A DNA stretch of 20,064 nt from CAIPFQ01 sp035480615 (lineage in GTDB: Bacteria; Chlamydiota; Chlamydiia; Chlamydiales; SM23-39): contig DATIHO010000116.1 in assembly GCA_035480615.1 (NCBI GenBank), positions 1 through 20,064 on the forward strand. The letters are read 5' to 3'. This document shows positions 1-7,384 of the stretch, piece after piece. A model generated the notes under the pieces. That model ran no database searches and was not told the DNA's origin. It worked only from the letters and a program-made list of their open reading frames with translations. Both the position numbers and the translations under genes were made by a program. The stretch's first letter is position 1; each line of letters starts with the position of its first letter.

Positions 1-145
1 TTGGGATTATTTTGGCCGATTTTCGATTCAAATTGTGGGGGTCATATACGAAAGTTGATATTACCCCCACAATTTGAATCGAAAATCGGCTCAAAAGAAC
101 CCAAAAATCGACAGAAGCTCACATTGTAGACACCCTCTAAAAGAG
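1..145 (+). repeat. Long palindromic dispersed repeat, left copy
   Basis: Bases 15-42 and 63-90 are perfect reverse complements (28 bp), enclosing a 20-base loop at 43-62. The loop itself has a further ATAT/ATAT pairing, so the whole forms a nearly continuous hairpin. The outer sequence 1-14 is an imperfect complement of 91-105. A conserved flank continues to about 145 (CGACAGAAGCT, then a AGACACCCTCT-like tail). The same loop, stem ends and flank occur in inverted orientation at 19951-20064. Parts recur at 191-225 and 4351-4440. It has no coding capacity of its own. It may be a structured RNA, a protein-binding palindrome or a small non-autonomous mobile element; the sequence alone does not decide. 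Confidence 0.85.
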
Positions 146-158
146 TTATATAAAAAAA

Positions 159-188
159 CTGGCAAATAGGAGAGACCTCTTGTATAAT
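159..188 (+). promoter_or_regulatory. Putative promoter of the sugar operon
   Basis: A perfect -10 hexamer TATAAT lies at 183-188. A weak -35 (CTGGCA, 159-164, four of six matches) is 18 bases upstream. Transcription would start near 195, leaving a leader of about 54 bases before the gene at 249. The -10 overlaps the inner edge of the left inverted-repeat arm, so the promoter may have arrived with that element. Confidence 0.35.
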
Positions 189-244
189 TAGCCGGCTCAA
201 AAGAACCCTCAAAATCGACAGAACTTTGGTTACGCAAGAGGTCT
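173..244. repeat. Short segment bounded by inverted repeats (MITE-like or IS-end remnant)
   Basis: AGACCTCTTG at 173-182 is the exact reverse complement of CAAGAGGTCT at 235-244, and the similarity continues imperfectly inwards (TATAATT versus CGTAACC). The roughly 70-base segment between holds a short copy of the dispersed repeat (191-225: GGCTCAAAAGAACCC...AAAATCGACAGAA). A near-identical end sequence, ATAGACCTCTTTCGTAA, lies alone at 16714-16730. The shape is that of paired terminal inverted repeats, but no transposase is present and target duplications are not evident. The right arm also contains the ribosome binding site of the gene at 249. Confidence 0.5.
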
Positions 245-248
245 ATTT

Positions 249-1406
249 ATGAAGAAGGTAGCGGCGATTCTCATTTTTTTCTCCTGCATATGCGCAATTT
301 TTTTTCTCGCCCACGACCTCAAAAGGATCAAGAAAAAACTCCACTCTTTCGAAAAACTGGCTGCGGGCTCGTTAAAAACAACGGAGCAATTGGCTCAAGC
401 GGCTTATATGAGATGGGAAAATGGTTTGCCGGAGAAGCCTCTTCCACAACAATTGCAAAAGATTTCTTTTGCGGATGCGCAAGGGATTGTTCTCTCCGTG
501 CAGAATATCGATATTCCTGGAGTATTTGCCCCTTACAACGGATCTCTCATCCAGTACGAAAAACGCAACTATCTTTTTTTTCGCTACGATATCCCCCTAA
601 TTAATAATGGACGGATTCCATTTCACACGTACATAGGTTGTGTAGAAATGGATGCTCGTTTTCAGCCCACAACCCCATTTTTTACACTCGATACGCAAAG
701 CTCTTTTTCTGAAGATCCAAGAGCCTGCATCATCGATGATCAATGTTATCTTGTTTACAACGATCGAGTGGAAGCTCATCGAAAAAAAAGGGGGGTACAA
801 CTCGGCATTGTCGATCTGGAAAATCAGAAACTGGATTTAGTTTGCAGATTCGAAACACGAAAATTTGCAATCGAGAAGAATTGGATGCTTTTTGCCCCCG
901 ATGACAAAAATCTTCATTTTATCTATACTGTCAGCCCTTATGAAGTTTGCAAAATCTCCTCTTCCAATCAGCTCATTGAAGTGGTCGCTGAAAACCAAAG
1001 AACCCAGCTTAATACGGCTGACTGGGAGGATACCTGGGGCGTACCTCGAGGAGGAACCCCTCCCGTACTTATCGATGGGGAATATCTGGTTTTTTTTCAT
1101 AGCATGTTTCAAGACAATTTTGGATTTAATTGGTATGTGATGGGAGCCTACACGTTTGAACCTTTTTCCCCCTATCGCATCAAAAAAATTTCCCCTTACC
1201 CGATTCTCTTCAAAGGAATTTTCTCCTCTTCTCATCGAAATACCGCTAATCCAAAAATTCGGTCCATTTATCCGGCTGGATTTATATCAGGCCAACAAAA
1301 TGGCAAGGAAACAATCTACCTCTCCTGCGGAGAAAACGATTCGGCAATCAAAATTGTAACTTTTGACAAAGAAGCTCTTCTCGGCTCTTTAAAACCGTTA
1401 AAGTAG
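249..1406 (+). CDS. Membrane-anchored GH130-like five-bladed beta-propeller protein
   Basis: A 385-residue protein with one N-terminal hydrophobic segment (about residues 4-22) followed by a basic stretch, giving a signal anchor or uncleaved signal; the rest should lie outside the inner membrane. The body has the motif series of glycosidase-related five-bladed propellers (GH130/GH43-like fold): YNGSLI...YLFFRYD, SEDPRACIIDDQCYLVYND, KNWMLFAPDDKNLHFIYT, RGGTPPVLIDGEYLVFFHS and YPAGFI...IYLSCGEND. Families of this type act on or bind beta-linked sugars, often as phosphorylases, but I cannot assign a substrate. The ATG at 249 has AAGAGG seven bases upstream. It is first in a packed operon of glycosyltransferase and amino-sugar genes, the next gene starting two bases after its stop. 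A role in glycan trimming or transfer is inferred from that context. Confidence 0.7.
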   Translation: MKKVAAILIFFSCICAIFFLAHDLKRIKKKLHSFEKLAAGSLKTTEQLAQAAYMRWENGLPEKPLPQQLQKISFADAQGIVLSVQNIDIPGVFAPYNGSLIQYEKRNYLFFRYDIPLINNGRIPFHTYIGCVEMDARFQPTTPFFTLDTQSSFSEDPRACIIDDQCYLVYNDRVEAHRKKRGVQLGIVDLENQKLDLVCRFETRKFAIEKNWMLFAPDDKNLHFIYTVSPYEVCKISSSNQLIEVVAENQRTQLNTADWEDTWGVPRGGTPPVLIDGEYLVFFHSMFQDNFGFNWYVMGAYTFEPFSPYRIKKISPYPILFKGIFSSSHRNTANPKIRSIYPAGFISGQQNGKETIYLSCGENDSAIKIVTFDKEALLGSLKPLK

Positions 1407-1408
1407 AA

Positions 1409-3121
1409 ATGGGCATTTATACCCTCACATTCCTTTTTTTCTCAGCCGCGTTGTTTGCCAACGGCATGGAAGAAATGAAATTGCTGAAACAACAATTCTC
1501 CATTGAAAATGATATTCTTATCAGTGCTACTGGCGTACGCTACCCACGTATTCAATACGAAAGCAAACTTCATGAAGATTTGGCTTATATTTTAAAAGAT
1601 CCAAAACAAGCGCAGCATATTCATAAAGCCTATATCAGGCATATCCTTCCCGTTTTGTTAGGCCCAAGTCATGAAATGGTTCACGAGGCGTTCTCAAAAG
1701 GACTTTTGGAAGTATGTATCTTGTTTAACCATCCCAAATTTTCTCCTAAAGACGCCCTCATGAATGCGTTAGGGCATCAAGGACCTCTTACAGCTGAGTG
1801 GGCTCTTGAGCATGAGATCGACCTCTTTCATTTTGTGACAGAAGCAAGCCAGCCTCTTTATCCAGAAGTCAAAAAACAAAAACACGCCTCAACCCGCATT
1901 GTGATTCTTACAACAAGTGCTAGCGGCGGCAATCATTCTGTTGCGGACGCGCTTGTGTCTTTCTTATCCGAAAATACAAACATCGAACCCATCTTAATTG
2001 ACATTGAAACTTTGGCACATCAAGTTGAGGGGATGAAGCTCGCTACAGGAACTCATACATTCGATATGATCTATTCGTCGATTTTTCAAAAGACGGATGA
2101 ATTCAATGTCATTCTTGATCGTGAAGACCTCGACCGCATGATCCATCAATACATCCCCTCCACGCTCCTGGAAAAACTAAAGTTGCACATTCTTGAATTA
2201 CACCCCGATCTGATCATCTCTACCAGGACCTATGTCGCTGATGATGTAGCACTGGCCAGCCTTGGCATCCCCTTTCGCATGATACATACAAACTTTGAAG
2301 TGAGTTTGTTTCTCAAAACTTTGTATGGAAGAATCCCTTCTGAGTTCATCCGATTTTGGATGCCCAGCTTGAAACCAAGCGTTTTTAAATCTTTATTCGA
2401 ATGGCATCACGCATCCCATCTTTATAATGAAAATGACGATTTTGATACTCTTCTTCAAAAAATCTCCAATCTTTTGCATGTTCCTCCGAATACGCTTGAA
2501 AAGCAATTTGAGGAGTTTGGTTACGCTGTCCGTCCCGAGTTTTATCCCATTGAAGATGAAAATCGATTGGCGGCATTAAGAGCAAAATGGAAAATCAGTG
2601 CTGAAGAGATCCCCATTTTTATTTCAATGGGAAAGTATGGAAGCGGGGCCATCAAATGGATATTTAACACCTTACGTAATTCAACAACAGACCTTCCTTT
2701 AAAATATTTATTTCTTTGTGGCAAAAATCATTCCTTAAAAAGTGAACTTGAGACAGAACTTTCAAAGATGAATTCGTTAGCAGACCATTTCGCAGTGTAC
2801 GGGGCTCTTTCCGCAAACGAAATGAATGAAATAATGAACGTATCTTTATTGGGAATTTCCAAGACGGGAAGCGCTTCCAGCGGAGAAGCATTGGTAGTCC
2901 ATCGCCACTTACTGATTATGAACTATTATCTATGGGAAACAGCCAATGCAGACCATCTGGTAAAAACCGGTCTAGCCACCCAATATACAGAAACTTTACC
3001 ACTCATGAAGCAGGTTGAGGCTTGTCTGAAAAAAGAGCTGTTTTCTAGAAAAGCATTCAATCCCTTCGAAGATTGGCAAAGCCATTTGACACATCACCTG
3101 AAAGAGTTATTTAAAAGATGA
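1409..3121 (+). CDS. GT28 glycosyltransferase, MGDG synthase/diacylglycerol glucosyltransferase-like
   Basis: A 570-residue protein with a GT-B core. The N-terminal nucleotide-fold motif TTSASGGNHSVADAL (about residues 168-182) corresponds to the S-x-G-x-GH loop of MGDG synthases and UgtP-like enzymes. The region GISKTGSASSGEALVV near residue 480-500 matches the sugar-nucleotide donor loop of GT28. Family members move galactose or glucose from a UDP-sugar onto diacylglycerol or other lipid acceptors. Unusual are an N-terminal hydrophobic, signal-like segment (residues 2-19) and an extra helical domain of about 140 residues before the catalytic fold. It begins two bases after the preceding stop and ends in an ATGA overlap with the next glycosyltransferase, so translation is likely coupled. 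The family is fairly sure; acceptor and sugar are not known. Confidence 0.75.
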   Translation: MGIYTLTFLFFSAALFANGMEEMKLLKQQFSIENDILISATGVRYPRIQYESKLHEDLAYILKDPKQAQHIHKAYIRHILPVLLGPSHEMVHEAFSKGLLEVCILFNHPKFSPKDALMNALGHQGPLTAEWALEHEIDLFHFVTEASQPLYPEVKKQKHASTRIVILTTSASGGNHSVADALVSFLSENTNIEPILIDIETLAHQVEGMKLATGTHTFDMIYSSIFQKTDEFNVILDREDLDRMIHQYIPSTLLEKLKLHILELHPDLIISTRTYVADDVALASLGIPFRMIHTNFEVSLFLKTLYGRIPSEFIRFWMPSLKPSVFKSLFEWHHASHLYNENDDFDTLLQKISNLLHVPPNTLEKQFEEFGYAVRPEFYPIEDENRLAALRAKWKISAEEIPIFISMGKYGSGAIKWIFNTLRNSTTDLPLKYLFLCGKNHSLKSELETELSKMNSLADHFAVYGALSANEMNEIMNVSLLGISKTGSASSGEALVVHRHLLIMNYYLWETANADHLVKTGLATQYTETLPLMKQVEACLKKELFSRKAFNPFEDWQSHLTHHLKELFKR

Positions 3122-4485
3122 AAATCGCAATTGTCGACCACATGGTAAATTATGGCGGAGGCAGCAGAGTGCTTCGAAATTTGCTTCCTGCCATTAAAAA
3201 GCTGCGCCCGGATTGGACTCTTGTCTTTTATTGCAATCAAGCCTCAATCGAACGGGATGGTTTACGAGATGAACTTTCTCCCTATCTTGATATCAAGGGA
3301 TTAAAATCGGCTAAACTGGCCAATCTAAAACTCATTACCACAATGAAAGGAGGAAAAACCATCGTTCATTTCTTCCAAAGAAAATTTCGAAAATTTCTCG
3401 CTTTCTTTCCTTACTTTTTTTCAGGAGCCTTGCACAAAGAAATCGAAGATATCGCAAAAAACTGCGATTTGATCTTTTGTCCTTGGCCCTATTTGATTGA
3501 ATGTCCAATACTCGACTCCTCCATTCCTGTTGTCTCTATTTTTCATGATTTTAACTTCCGATATTATTTTAATGGACCCACCATACATCCTGTTCACCTG
3601 GATTGCCTCAATCAAGAAATTCCTCGATGGTTGAATCTTTCAACGCCCGTTGTTTCTACACACTTTATGAAACGAGAGCTTGAAAAGTTCTATCCCGAAT
3701 TTGGGCCCAAAACAAATGTGATCCACCTCTCTTCTTTGGTAGGAGAAACAGATATGGATCTCTGTGAAGCAAAAAAAATTGTTGAGTTCTTTGGGATCTT
3801 TGGCCCTTATTTGTTCTATCCCACAAATACAAGTACACATAAAAATATAGGAAACCTCCTCACCGCTTTTTATCTACTTGGGAAAAAATACACTGACCTA
3901 AAGTTAGTCCTTGCAGGATTTGGCACAGAAGTTGTGAATGGACATGTCAATTCATTTGGTTTGGAAATAGGAATGGATCATCGAGATGTTATAGGCCTTG
4001 GATATGTAACCAATATGCAAGTAGATGCTTTGATTCAATGTGCACAGGTTGTGGTATCCACATCACTGTATGAAGCAGGCTGCGGTCCAGGCCTGGACGC
4101 ATGGAAAAAAGGGGTGCCGGTAGCCATGTCAAATATTGCTCCATTTACAGAACATTTAGAGGTGCAAGGGGTGAAAGCGCAAATTTTCGATCCCAAATCG
4201 CCTGCCGATATTGCGGAAAAAATTGAATCTATTTTAAGCAATCCGCAGCAAGCAAAAATGGATGCTATGGACTCTCAGAAAAAACTAGCGCAGTATGATT
4301 GGAGCTGCGTAGCGCAAAAATATATCAATGTTTTCGAGAAAACTTTTAAGATATTACCCCCGCAAAAAAAACCAAAAAGCGGCTCAAAAGAACCCCAAAA
4401 TCGACAGAAGCTAAAGTTTAGGACAGCTTCTAAGGAGTGTAATGGAAAAAATTCCCATATATCGCCCTCATTTACATGGCAATGA
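3118..4485 (+). CDS. Family 4-type GT-B glycosyltransferase with repeat-derived C-terminus
   Basis: A 455-residue retaining GT-B enzyme. The N-terminal acceptor fold opens with MKIAIVDHMVNYGGGSRVL. The donor half has FYPTNTSTHKNIGNLLTAF (about 238-256) and SLYEAGCGPGLDAWKKGVPV (about 312-331), the family E-x7-E region with Asp in place of the second Glu. Such enzymes use NDP-sugars to extend polysaccharide, LPS or glycolipid. It overlaps the GT28 gene by four bases (ATGA). From codon 412 (base 4351) the frame runs into a partial copy of the dispersed repeat found at both window ends, so the last 44 residues (ILPPQKKPKSGSKEP...) look like repeat-derived sequence rather than part of the enzyme. 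This extension also makes the 44-base overlap with the next gene. An original end near residue 411 is likely. Confidence 0.8.
   Translation: MKIAIVDHMVNYGGGSRVLRNLLPAIKKLRPDWTLVFYCNQASIERDGLRDELSPYLDIKGLKSAKLANLKLITTMKGGKTIVHFFQRKFRKFLAFFPYFFSGALHKEIEDIAKNCDLIFCPWPYLIECPILDSSIPVVSIFHDFNFRYYFNGPTIHPVHLDCLNQEIPRWLNLSTPVVSTHFMKRELEKFYPEFGPKTNVIHLSSLVGETDMDLCEAKKIVEFFGIFGPYLFYPTNTSTHKNIGNLLTAFYLLGKKYTDLKLVLAGFGTEVVNGHVNSFGLEIGMDHRDVIGLGYVTNMQVDALIQCAQVVVSTSLYEAGCGPGLDAWKKGVPVAMSNIAPFTEHLEVQGVKAQIFDPKSPADIAEKIESILSNPQQAKMDAMDSQKKLAQYDWSCVAQKYINVFEKTFKILPPQKKPKSGSKEPQNRQKLKFRTASKECNGKNSHISPSFTWQ
4351..4440 (+). repeat. Half copy of the dispersed repeat inside a gene end
   Basis: ATATTACCCCC at 4351-4361, GGCTCAAAAGAACCC at 4381-4395 and AAAATCGACAGAAGCT at 4397-4412 match, in order and orientation, the right half of the left-end palindrome (58-118). 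The tail GGACAGCTTCTAAGGAGTG resembles the flank after it. The left stem arm is missing and the stem region is eroded to A-rich sequence, so this copy cannot fold like the end copies. It supplies the last codons of the upstream glycosyltransferase and the AAGGAG ribosome binding site (4433-4438) of the aminotransferase. Confidence 0.75.
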
Positions 4486-5599
4486 GAAAAAGTACCTTAA
4501 CGAGTGTATTGATTCCACCTGGATTTCTTCAAAAGGCCCATTCCTTGCACAGTTTGAAAACCGATTTCGAGAGTTTGTAGGCTCTGAGTTTGCCATTTCT
4601 GTCTGCAATGGAACGGCAGCGCTCCATCTGGCTCTTCTAGGCCTTGGGATTAAGGCGGGCGATGAAGTCATTGTCCCTTCTTTAACCTATGTATCCTCCG
4701 TCAATGCGATCGCATATACTGGAGCCGATCCCGTATTTGCCGACTCTCTTCAATCGAACTGGCAAATAGATCCAGATGATGTGCGGAAAAAAATCACCTT
4801 AAAAACAAAAGCTATCCTGGCCGTTCATCTTTATGGTCACCCGTGCAATATAGAAGCGTTGCAAAAAATCGCAGATGACGCTGGGATCTATTTAATTGAA
4901 GATTGTGCAGAAGCATTCGGAGCCTATTGTAAAAATACTCACGTTGGAAATATGGGAGTTGTTGCAACGTATAGCTTTTTTGGCAATAAGACAATTACTA
5001 CAGGAGAGGGAGGGATGGTAGTCTGTAAAGATTTTAACCTCTATAACAAACTTTCCAGTTTGAAAAACCAAGGCAATGATTCTATTCGTTCTTATTGGCA
5101 TACACAGATCGGTTATAATTATCGCATGACCAATCTCTCGGCAGCCATTGGTCTTGCCCAAATCGAACAAGCTCCTGAAATTCTTAAAAAAAAACGGATG
5201 CTTGCGCATCAATACCAGGATCGTTTGCAAGGGCTTCCCCTGCAAATCCATCAAGAAAATCGAGGATACACTCACTCTTACTGGATGATTTCTATCTTGT
5301 TAAATGCTGCAAAAGACAGGGATCCTCTCCGAAGTTACCTCTCTTCTTGTGGAATTGAAACACGTAATTTTTTCTATCCGACTCATTGTTTGCCAATGTA
5401 TGAAAAAGCTGCATCCGGTCCATCCTGCAAAAACGCTATTGACATTTCCTGTCGAGGAATCAATCTGCCCAGTTTTCCTGATCTTACTGATTTGGAGGTT
5501 ACATTCATTTGCGAACAAATTACGAGATATTATCATCAGAATCTCTTGTCCTCATCGGATGCGGCGGACATGCTAGAAGCGTTGCAGCCGTCTATTTAA
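4442..5599 (+). CDS. DegT/DnrJ/EryC1-family PLP sugar aminotransferase
   Basis: A 385-residue type I fold PLP enzyme. IPIYRPHLHGNEKKYL at the N-terminus, CNGTAALHLAL (about 57-67), GDEVIVPSLTYVSS, the cofactor Asp154 in LIEDCAEAFGA, the Schiff-base Lys183 in FFGNKTITTGEGG, and GYNYRMTNLSAAIGLAQ are all present and in family order. Members transfer an amino group from glutamate to a 4-keto (sometimes 3-keto) NDP-sugar; this sequence most resembles the perosamine synthase/PglE type. The ATG at 4442 is backed by AAGGAG four bases upstream. No dehydratase that would make the keto-sugar is encoded in the window. The following acetyltransferase overlaps it by 91 bases, suggesting consecutive steps. 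Family assignment is strong; the exact sugar is inferred. Confidence 0.88.
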   Translation: MEKIPIYRPHLHGNEKKYLNECIDSTWISSKGPFLAQFENRFREFVGSEFAISVCNGTAALHLALLGLGIKAGDEVIVPSLTYVSSVNAIAYTGADPVFADSLQSNWQIDPDDVRKKITLKTKAILAVHLYGHPCNIEALQKIADDAGIYLIEDCAEAFGAYCKNTHVGNMGVVATYSFFGNKTITTGEGGMVVCKDFNLYNKLSSLKNQGNDSIRSYWHTQIGYNYRMTNLSAAIGLAQIEQAPEILKKKRMLAHQYQDRLQGLPLQIHQENRGYTHSYWMISILLNAAKDRDPLRSYLSSCGIETRNFFYPTHCLPMYEKAASGPSCKNAIDISCRGINLPSFPDLTDLEVTFICEQITRYYHQNLLSSSDAADMLEALQPSI

Positions 5600-6144
5600 G
5601 TTGCTATCCTGAAGCATCTCTTCTTTTTGTCGATAAAATGGCTATGCCACGCGAAGAAATCTTAGGATTTCCGGTTGTGCCTGACTATCCTCAGGATATG
5701 GCCCGTTGCTTTTTATCTGTGGGAGATAACAAGAAGAGAAAGATGTATTGGGAGGAATTTAGCCAATCGCAAAAATTGGATCCAATCATTGCGCCATCCG
5801 CTCTTATTAGTACGCAGACCCAAATCGGCAGAAATGTTTTTATCGGAAATCTGGCGCATATCGGCCCCGAAGCTAAAATTGGCCATAACACAATCATAAA
5901 TACAGGTGCAATTATCGAGCATGAGGTGATGGTTGGAGATCATTCCCACGTAGGTCCCAGGACTGTCATTTCGGGCCGTTCGACCATTGGCAGCCTCACT
6001 ATGATTGGAGTGGGGGCAATTGTCAAAGATTCTATCCATGTCGGGTCCAATATCGTTATAGGAGCAGGCGCTGTGGTAGTAAAGAATCTTTCAGAGCCAG
6101 GTATTTACGTTGGATGTCCAGCAAAATTGCTACGAAAATTCTAA
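5509..6144 (+). CDS. NeuD/PglD-family sugar O- or N-acyltransferase
   Basis: A 211-residue left-handed beta-helix acyltransferase. The N-terminal Rossmann-like half has LIGCGGHARSV (residues 15-25), the nucleotide-sugar binding loop of NeuD/PglD/PerB proteins. From about residue 95 come hexapeptide repeats (IGRNVFIG, IGHNTIINTGAIIEH, IGSLTMIG, VGSNIVIGAGAVVV) and a GCPAKLLRKF terminus. His138, in IIEHEVMVGD, sits where the family general base lies. Such enzymes acetylate the 4-amino group of UDP-4-amino sugars or GDP-perosamine, or O-acetylate sialic acids. The preferred start is TTG at 5509: GGAGG at 5494-5498 is ten bases upstream and no ATG precedes LVLIGCGGH in frame. The overlap with the aminotransferase fits sequential action on the same nucleotide sugar. 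Confidence 0.85.
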   Translation: MRTNYEILSSESLVLIGCGGHARSVAAVYLSCYPEASLLFVDKMAMPREEILGFPVVPDYPQDMARCFLSVGDNKKRKMYWEEFSQSQKLDPIIAPSALISTQTQIGRNVFIGNLAHIGPEAKIGHNTIINTGAIIEHEVMVGDHSHVGPRTVISGRSTIGSLTMIGVGAIVKDSIHVGSNIVIGAGAVVVKNLSEPGIYVGCPAKLLRKF

Positions 6145-6170
6145 AGCAAATGCTTGAGGTGGACAAATGG

Positions 6171-6608
6171 ATGGCTATCTGCTACAAGAAAATTTACTTG
6201 AGATTTTTTATGCCAGGTCGCGTGGAGATTAAACAGATTCTCAAAACCAGCAACAGTTGGAGTGGGACTCCTTTGCCCGGTTTCAATTCAGGAAAAACAG
6301 AATTCAAGATATTGCTTTTCAAAATAACTCCGGGAGGGAAGACGACCGTTCATGTTCATCCTTTGAATGGAGCGGGCTATATGATATCCGGAGAACTCAC
6401 GATGTTTTCCACCGGAGATCCTCATGGAAGTTTTGACAACTCAAATCAGGTAAAACAAATTACACTCAAGGCCGGCGATGCTTGGGCTGAATCGGTCAAC
6501 ATTTGGCATTATGGACAAAATCAAGGCAACCAAGACGCAGAATTTGTCCTGATGTTTGCGGGACAGGTAGATGTGCCCCCAACCCTGTCTTTGGGGACAT
6601 GCAAATAG
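6171..6608 (+). CDS. Small cupin-domain protein
   Basis: A single-domain cupin. Motif 1 is seen as GGKTTVHVHPLNGAGYMISG with the HxH metal pair but without the usual Glu. Motif 2 is GDAWAESVNIWHYGQN with H-x3-N. A metal-bound beta-barrel is therefore likely; the reaction is unknown. Two starts compete: ATG at 6114 overlaps the acyltransferase and has no good ribosome site, while ATG at 6171 is preceded by GAGGTGG at a proper distance and gives 145 residues, so 6171 is chosen. It is the last gene of the sugar operon and ends 11 bases from the convergent SDR gene. Sugar-modifying cupins (isomerases, epimerases) exist, but this protein is shorter and lacks their clear signatures, so no function is claimed. 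Confidence 0.72.
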   Translation: MAICYKKIYLRFFMPGRVEIKQILKTSNSWSGTPLPGFNSGKTEFKILLFKITPGGKTTVHVHPLNGAGYMISGELTMFSTGDPHGSFDNSNQVKQITLKAGDAWAESVNIWHYGQNQGNQDAEFVLMFAGQVDVPPTLSLGTCK

Positions 6609-6619
6609 ACCTTACAAAT

Positions 6620-7330
6620 TTAAACAATACGAGCGCCACCATCGACATAGACAATCGATCCGGTCGCATATCCGCACTGAATTAAATAACGTGCGGCTTC
6701 GGCGATATCTTCCGGTTGTCCTACTCTTTTTGCAGGCAATCGTTGCGCTGTCTCTTCAAATGCTGTCAAACGTTCCTTTTCAGGCACCTCATTCCAAACG
6801 GGCGTCACAACTGTGCCAGGCGCGATCGCATTGACTCGAAGAGGAGAAAGTTCAAGGGCCAACGCACGGGTTAAACCTTCAATTGCAGCATTGATCGCAC
6901 TGCCAGCAGCAAAATTCATGAAAGGCCTTTGACCTGCAATTCCGCAAAAAAATGTGATCGACCCACCCCTACGTTGGTGTGGCGCGCCAATCTTGGCAGC
7001 CATGTATTGCCCCCAAAATTTGCTATCGAAGAAGTGCTTAGCATCATTGAGCGGCATGTTTAAAAAAGGCCCCATTACAAAACTTGCCGCTGAGGTTACT
7101 AGATGATCGAAAGCCCCCACTGCATCAAAAAATTGAATCACCTCTTTTTCTTTTGTAACATCCACAACATAATCCTCTGCCTTGCCTATCGTTTTTACTG
7201 CTTTTTCCAATTTTTCTTTCGAACGACTTGCGATGACAATTTCATGCCCAAGAGCATGCAACATCTTTGCGATAGCAAGACCCATTCCTGAGCTGCCGCC
7301 AATAATCACTGTCTTTAATTTATGTCCCAT
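6620..7330 (-). CDS. Atypical short-chain dehydrogenase/reductase lacking the catalytic triad
   Basis: A 236-residue Rossmann protein. The dinucleotide loop GGSSGMG is intact near the N-terminus. RVNAIAPGTVVTPVW, EDIAEAARYLI and a GSIVYVDGG end are typical of classical SDRs. The active site is not: where relatives have Ser in the N-I-S-S-x-A-G strand this reads FFCGIAG, and the Y-x-x-x-K helix reads GSAIN, so Ser, Tyr and Lys all appear replaced. From memory, an SDR subgroup with this pattern exists, so it is probably not simple decay; it may bind NAD(P) without classical catalysis. Two ATGs lie at 7333 and 7330; AAGGA at 7338-7342 is better spaced for 7330. A near-consensus promoter lies just upstream. 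Confidence 0.82.
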   Translation of the reverse strand: MGHKLKTVIIGGSSGMGLAIAKMLHALGHEIVIASRSKEKLEKAVKTIGKAEDYVVDVTKEKEVIQFFDAVGAFDHLVTSAASFVMGPFLNMPLNDAKHFFDSKFWGQYMAAKIGAPHQRRGGSITFFCGIAGQRPFMNFAAGSAINAAIEGLTRALALELSPLRVNAIAPGTVVTPVWNEVPEKERLTAFEETAQRLPAKRVGQPEDIAEAARYLIQCGYATGSIVYVDGGARIV

Positions 7331-7356
7331 CATTTAATCCTTATACTCAAATTTGA

Positions 7357-7384
7357 TTTATACCCAAATTGATTCACTTGTCAA
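7357..7384 (-). promoter_or_regulatory. Sigma70-type promoter of the SDR gene
   Basis: On the minus strand a perfect -35 TTGACA (plus-strand 7379-7384) is followed after 16 bases by TATAAA (7357-7362, five of six -10 matches). Transcription would begin near 7350, about 20 bases before the start codon, with AAGGA (7338-7342) in between. It is the best promoter match noticed in the window. Confidence 0.7.

Noticed and set aside
597..1235. Antisense open frames within the GH130-like gene (597-800 and 837-1235, minus strand)
   Set aside because: They are shadows of a strongly supported plus-strand gene, without ribosome sites or recognisable motifs.
6114..6170. Longer cupin start at ATG 6114 overlapping the acyltransferase
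   Set aside because: No usable ribosome binding site, and the added residues are basic and unlike cupin N-termini; GAGGTGG before ATG 6171 is better.
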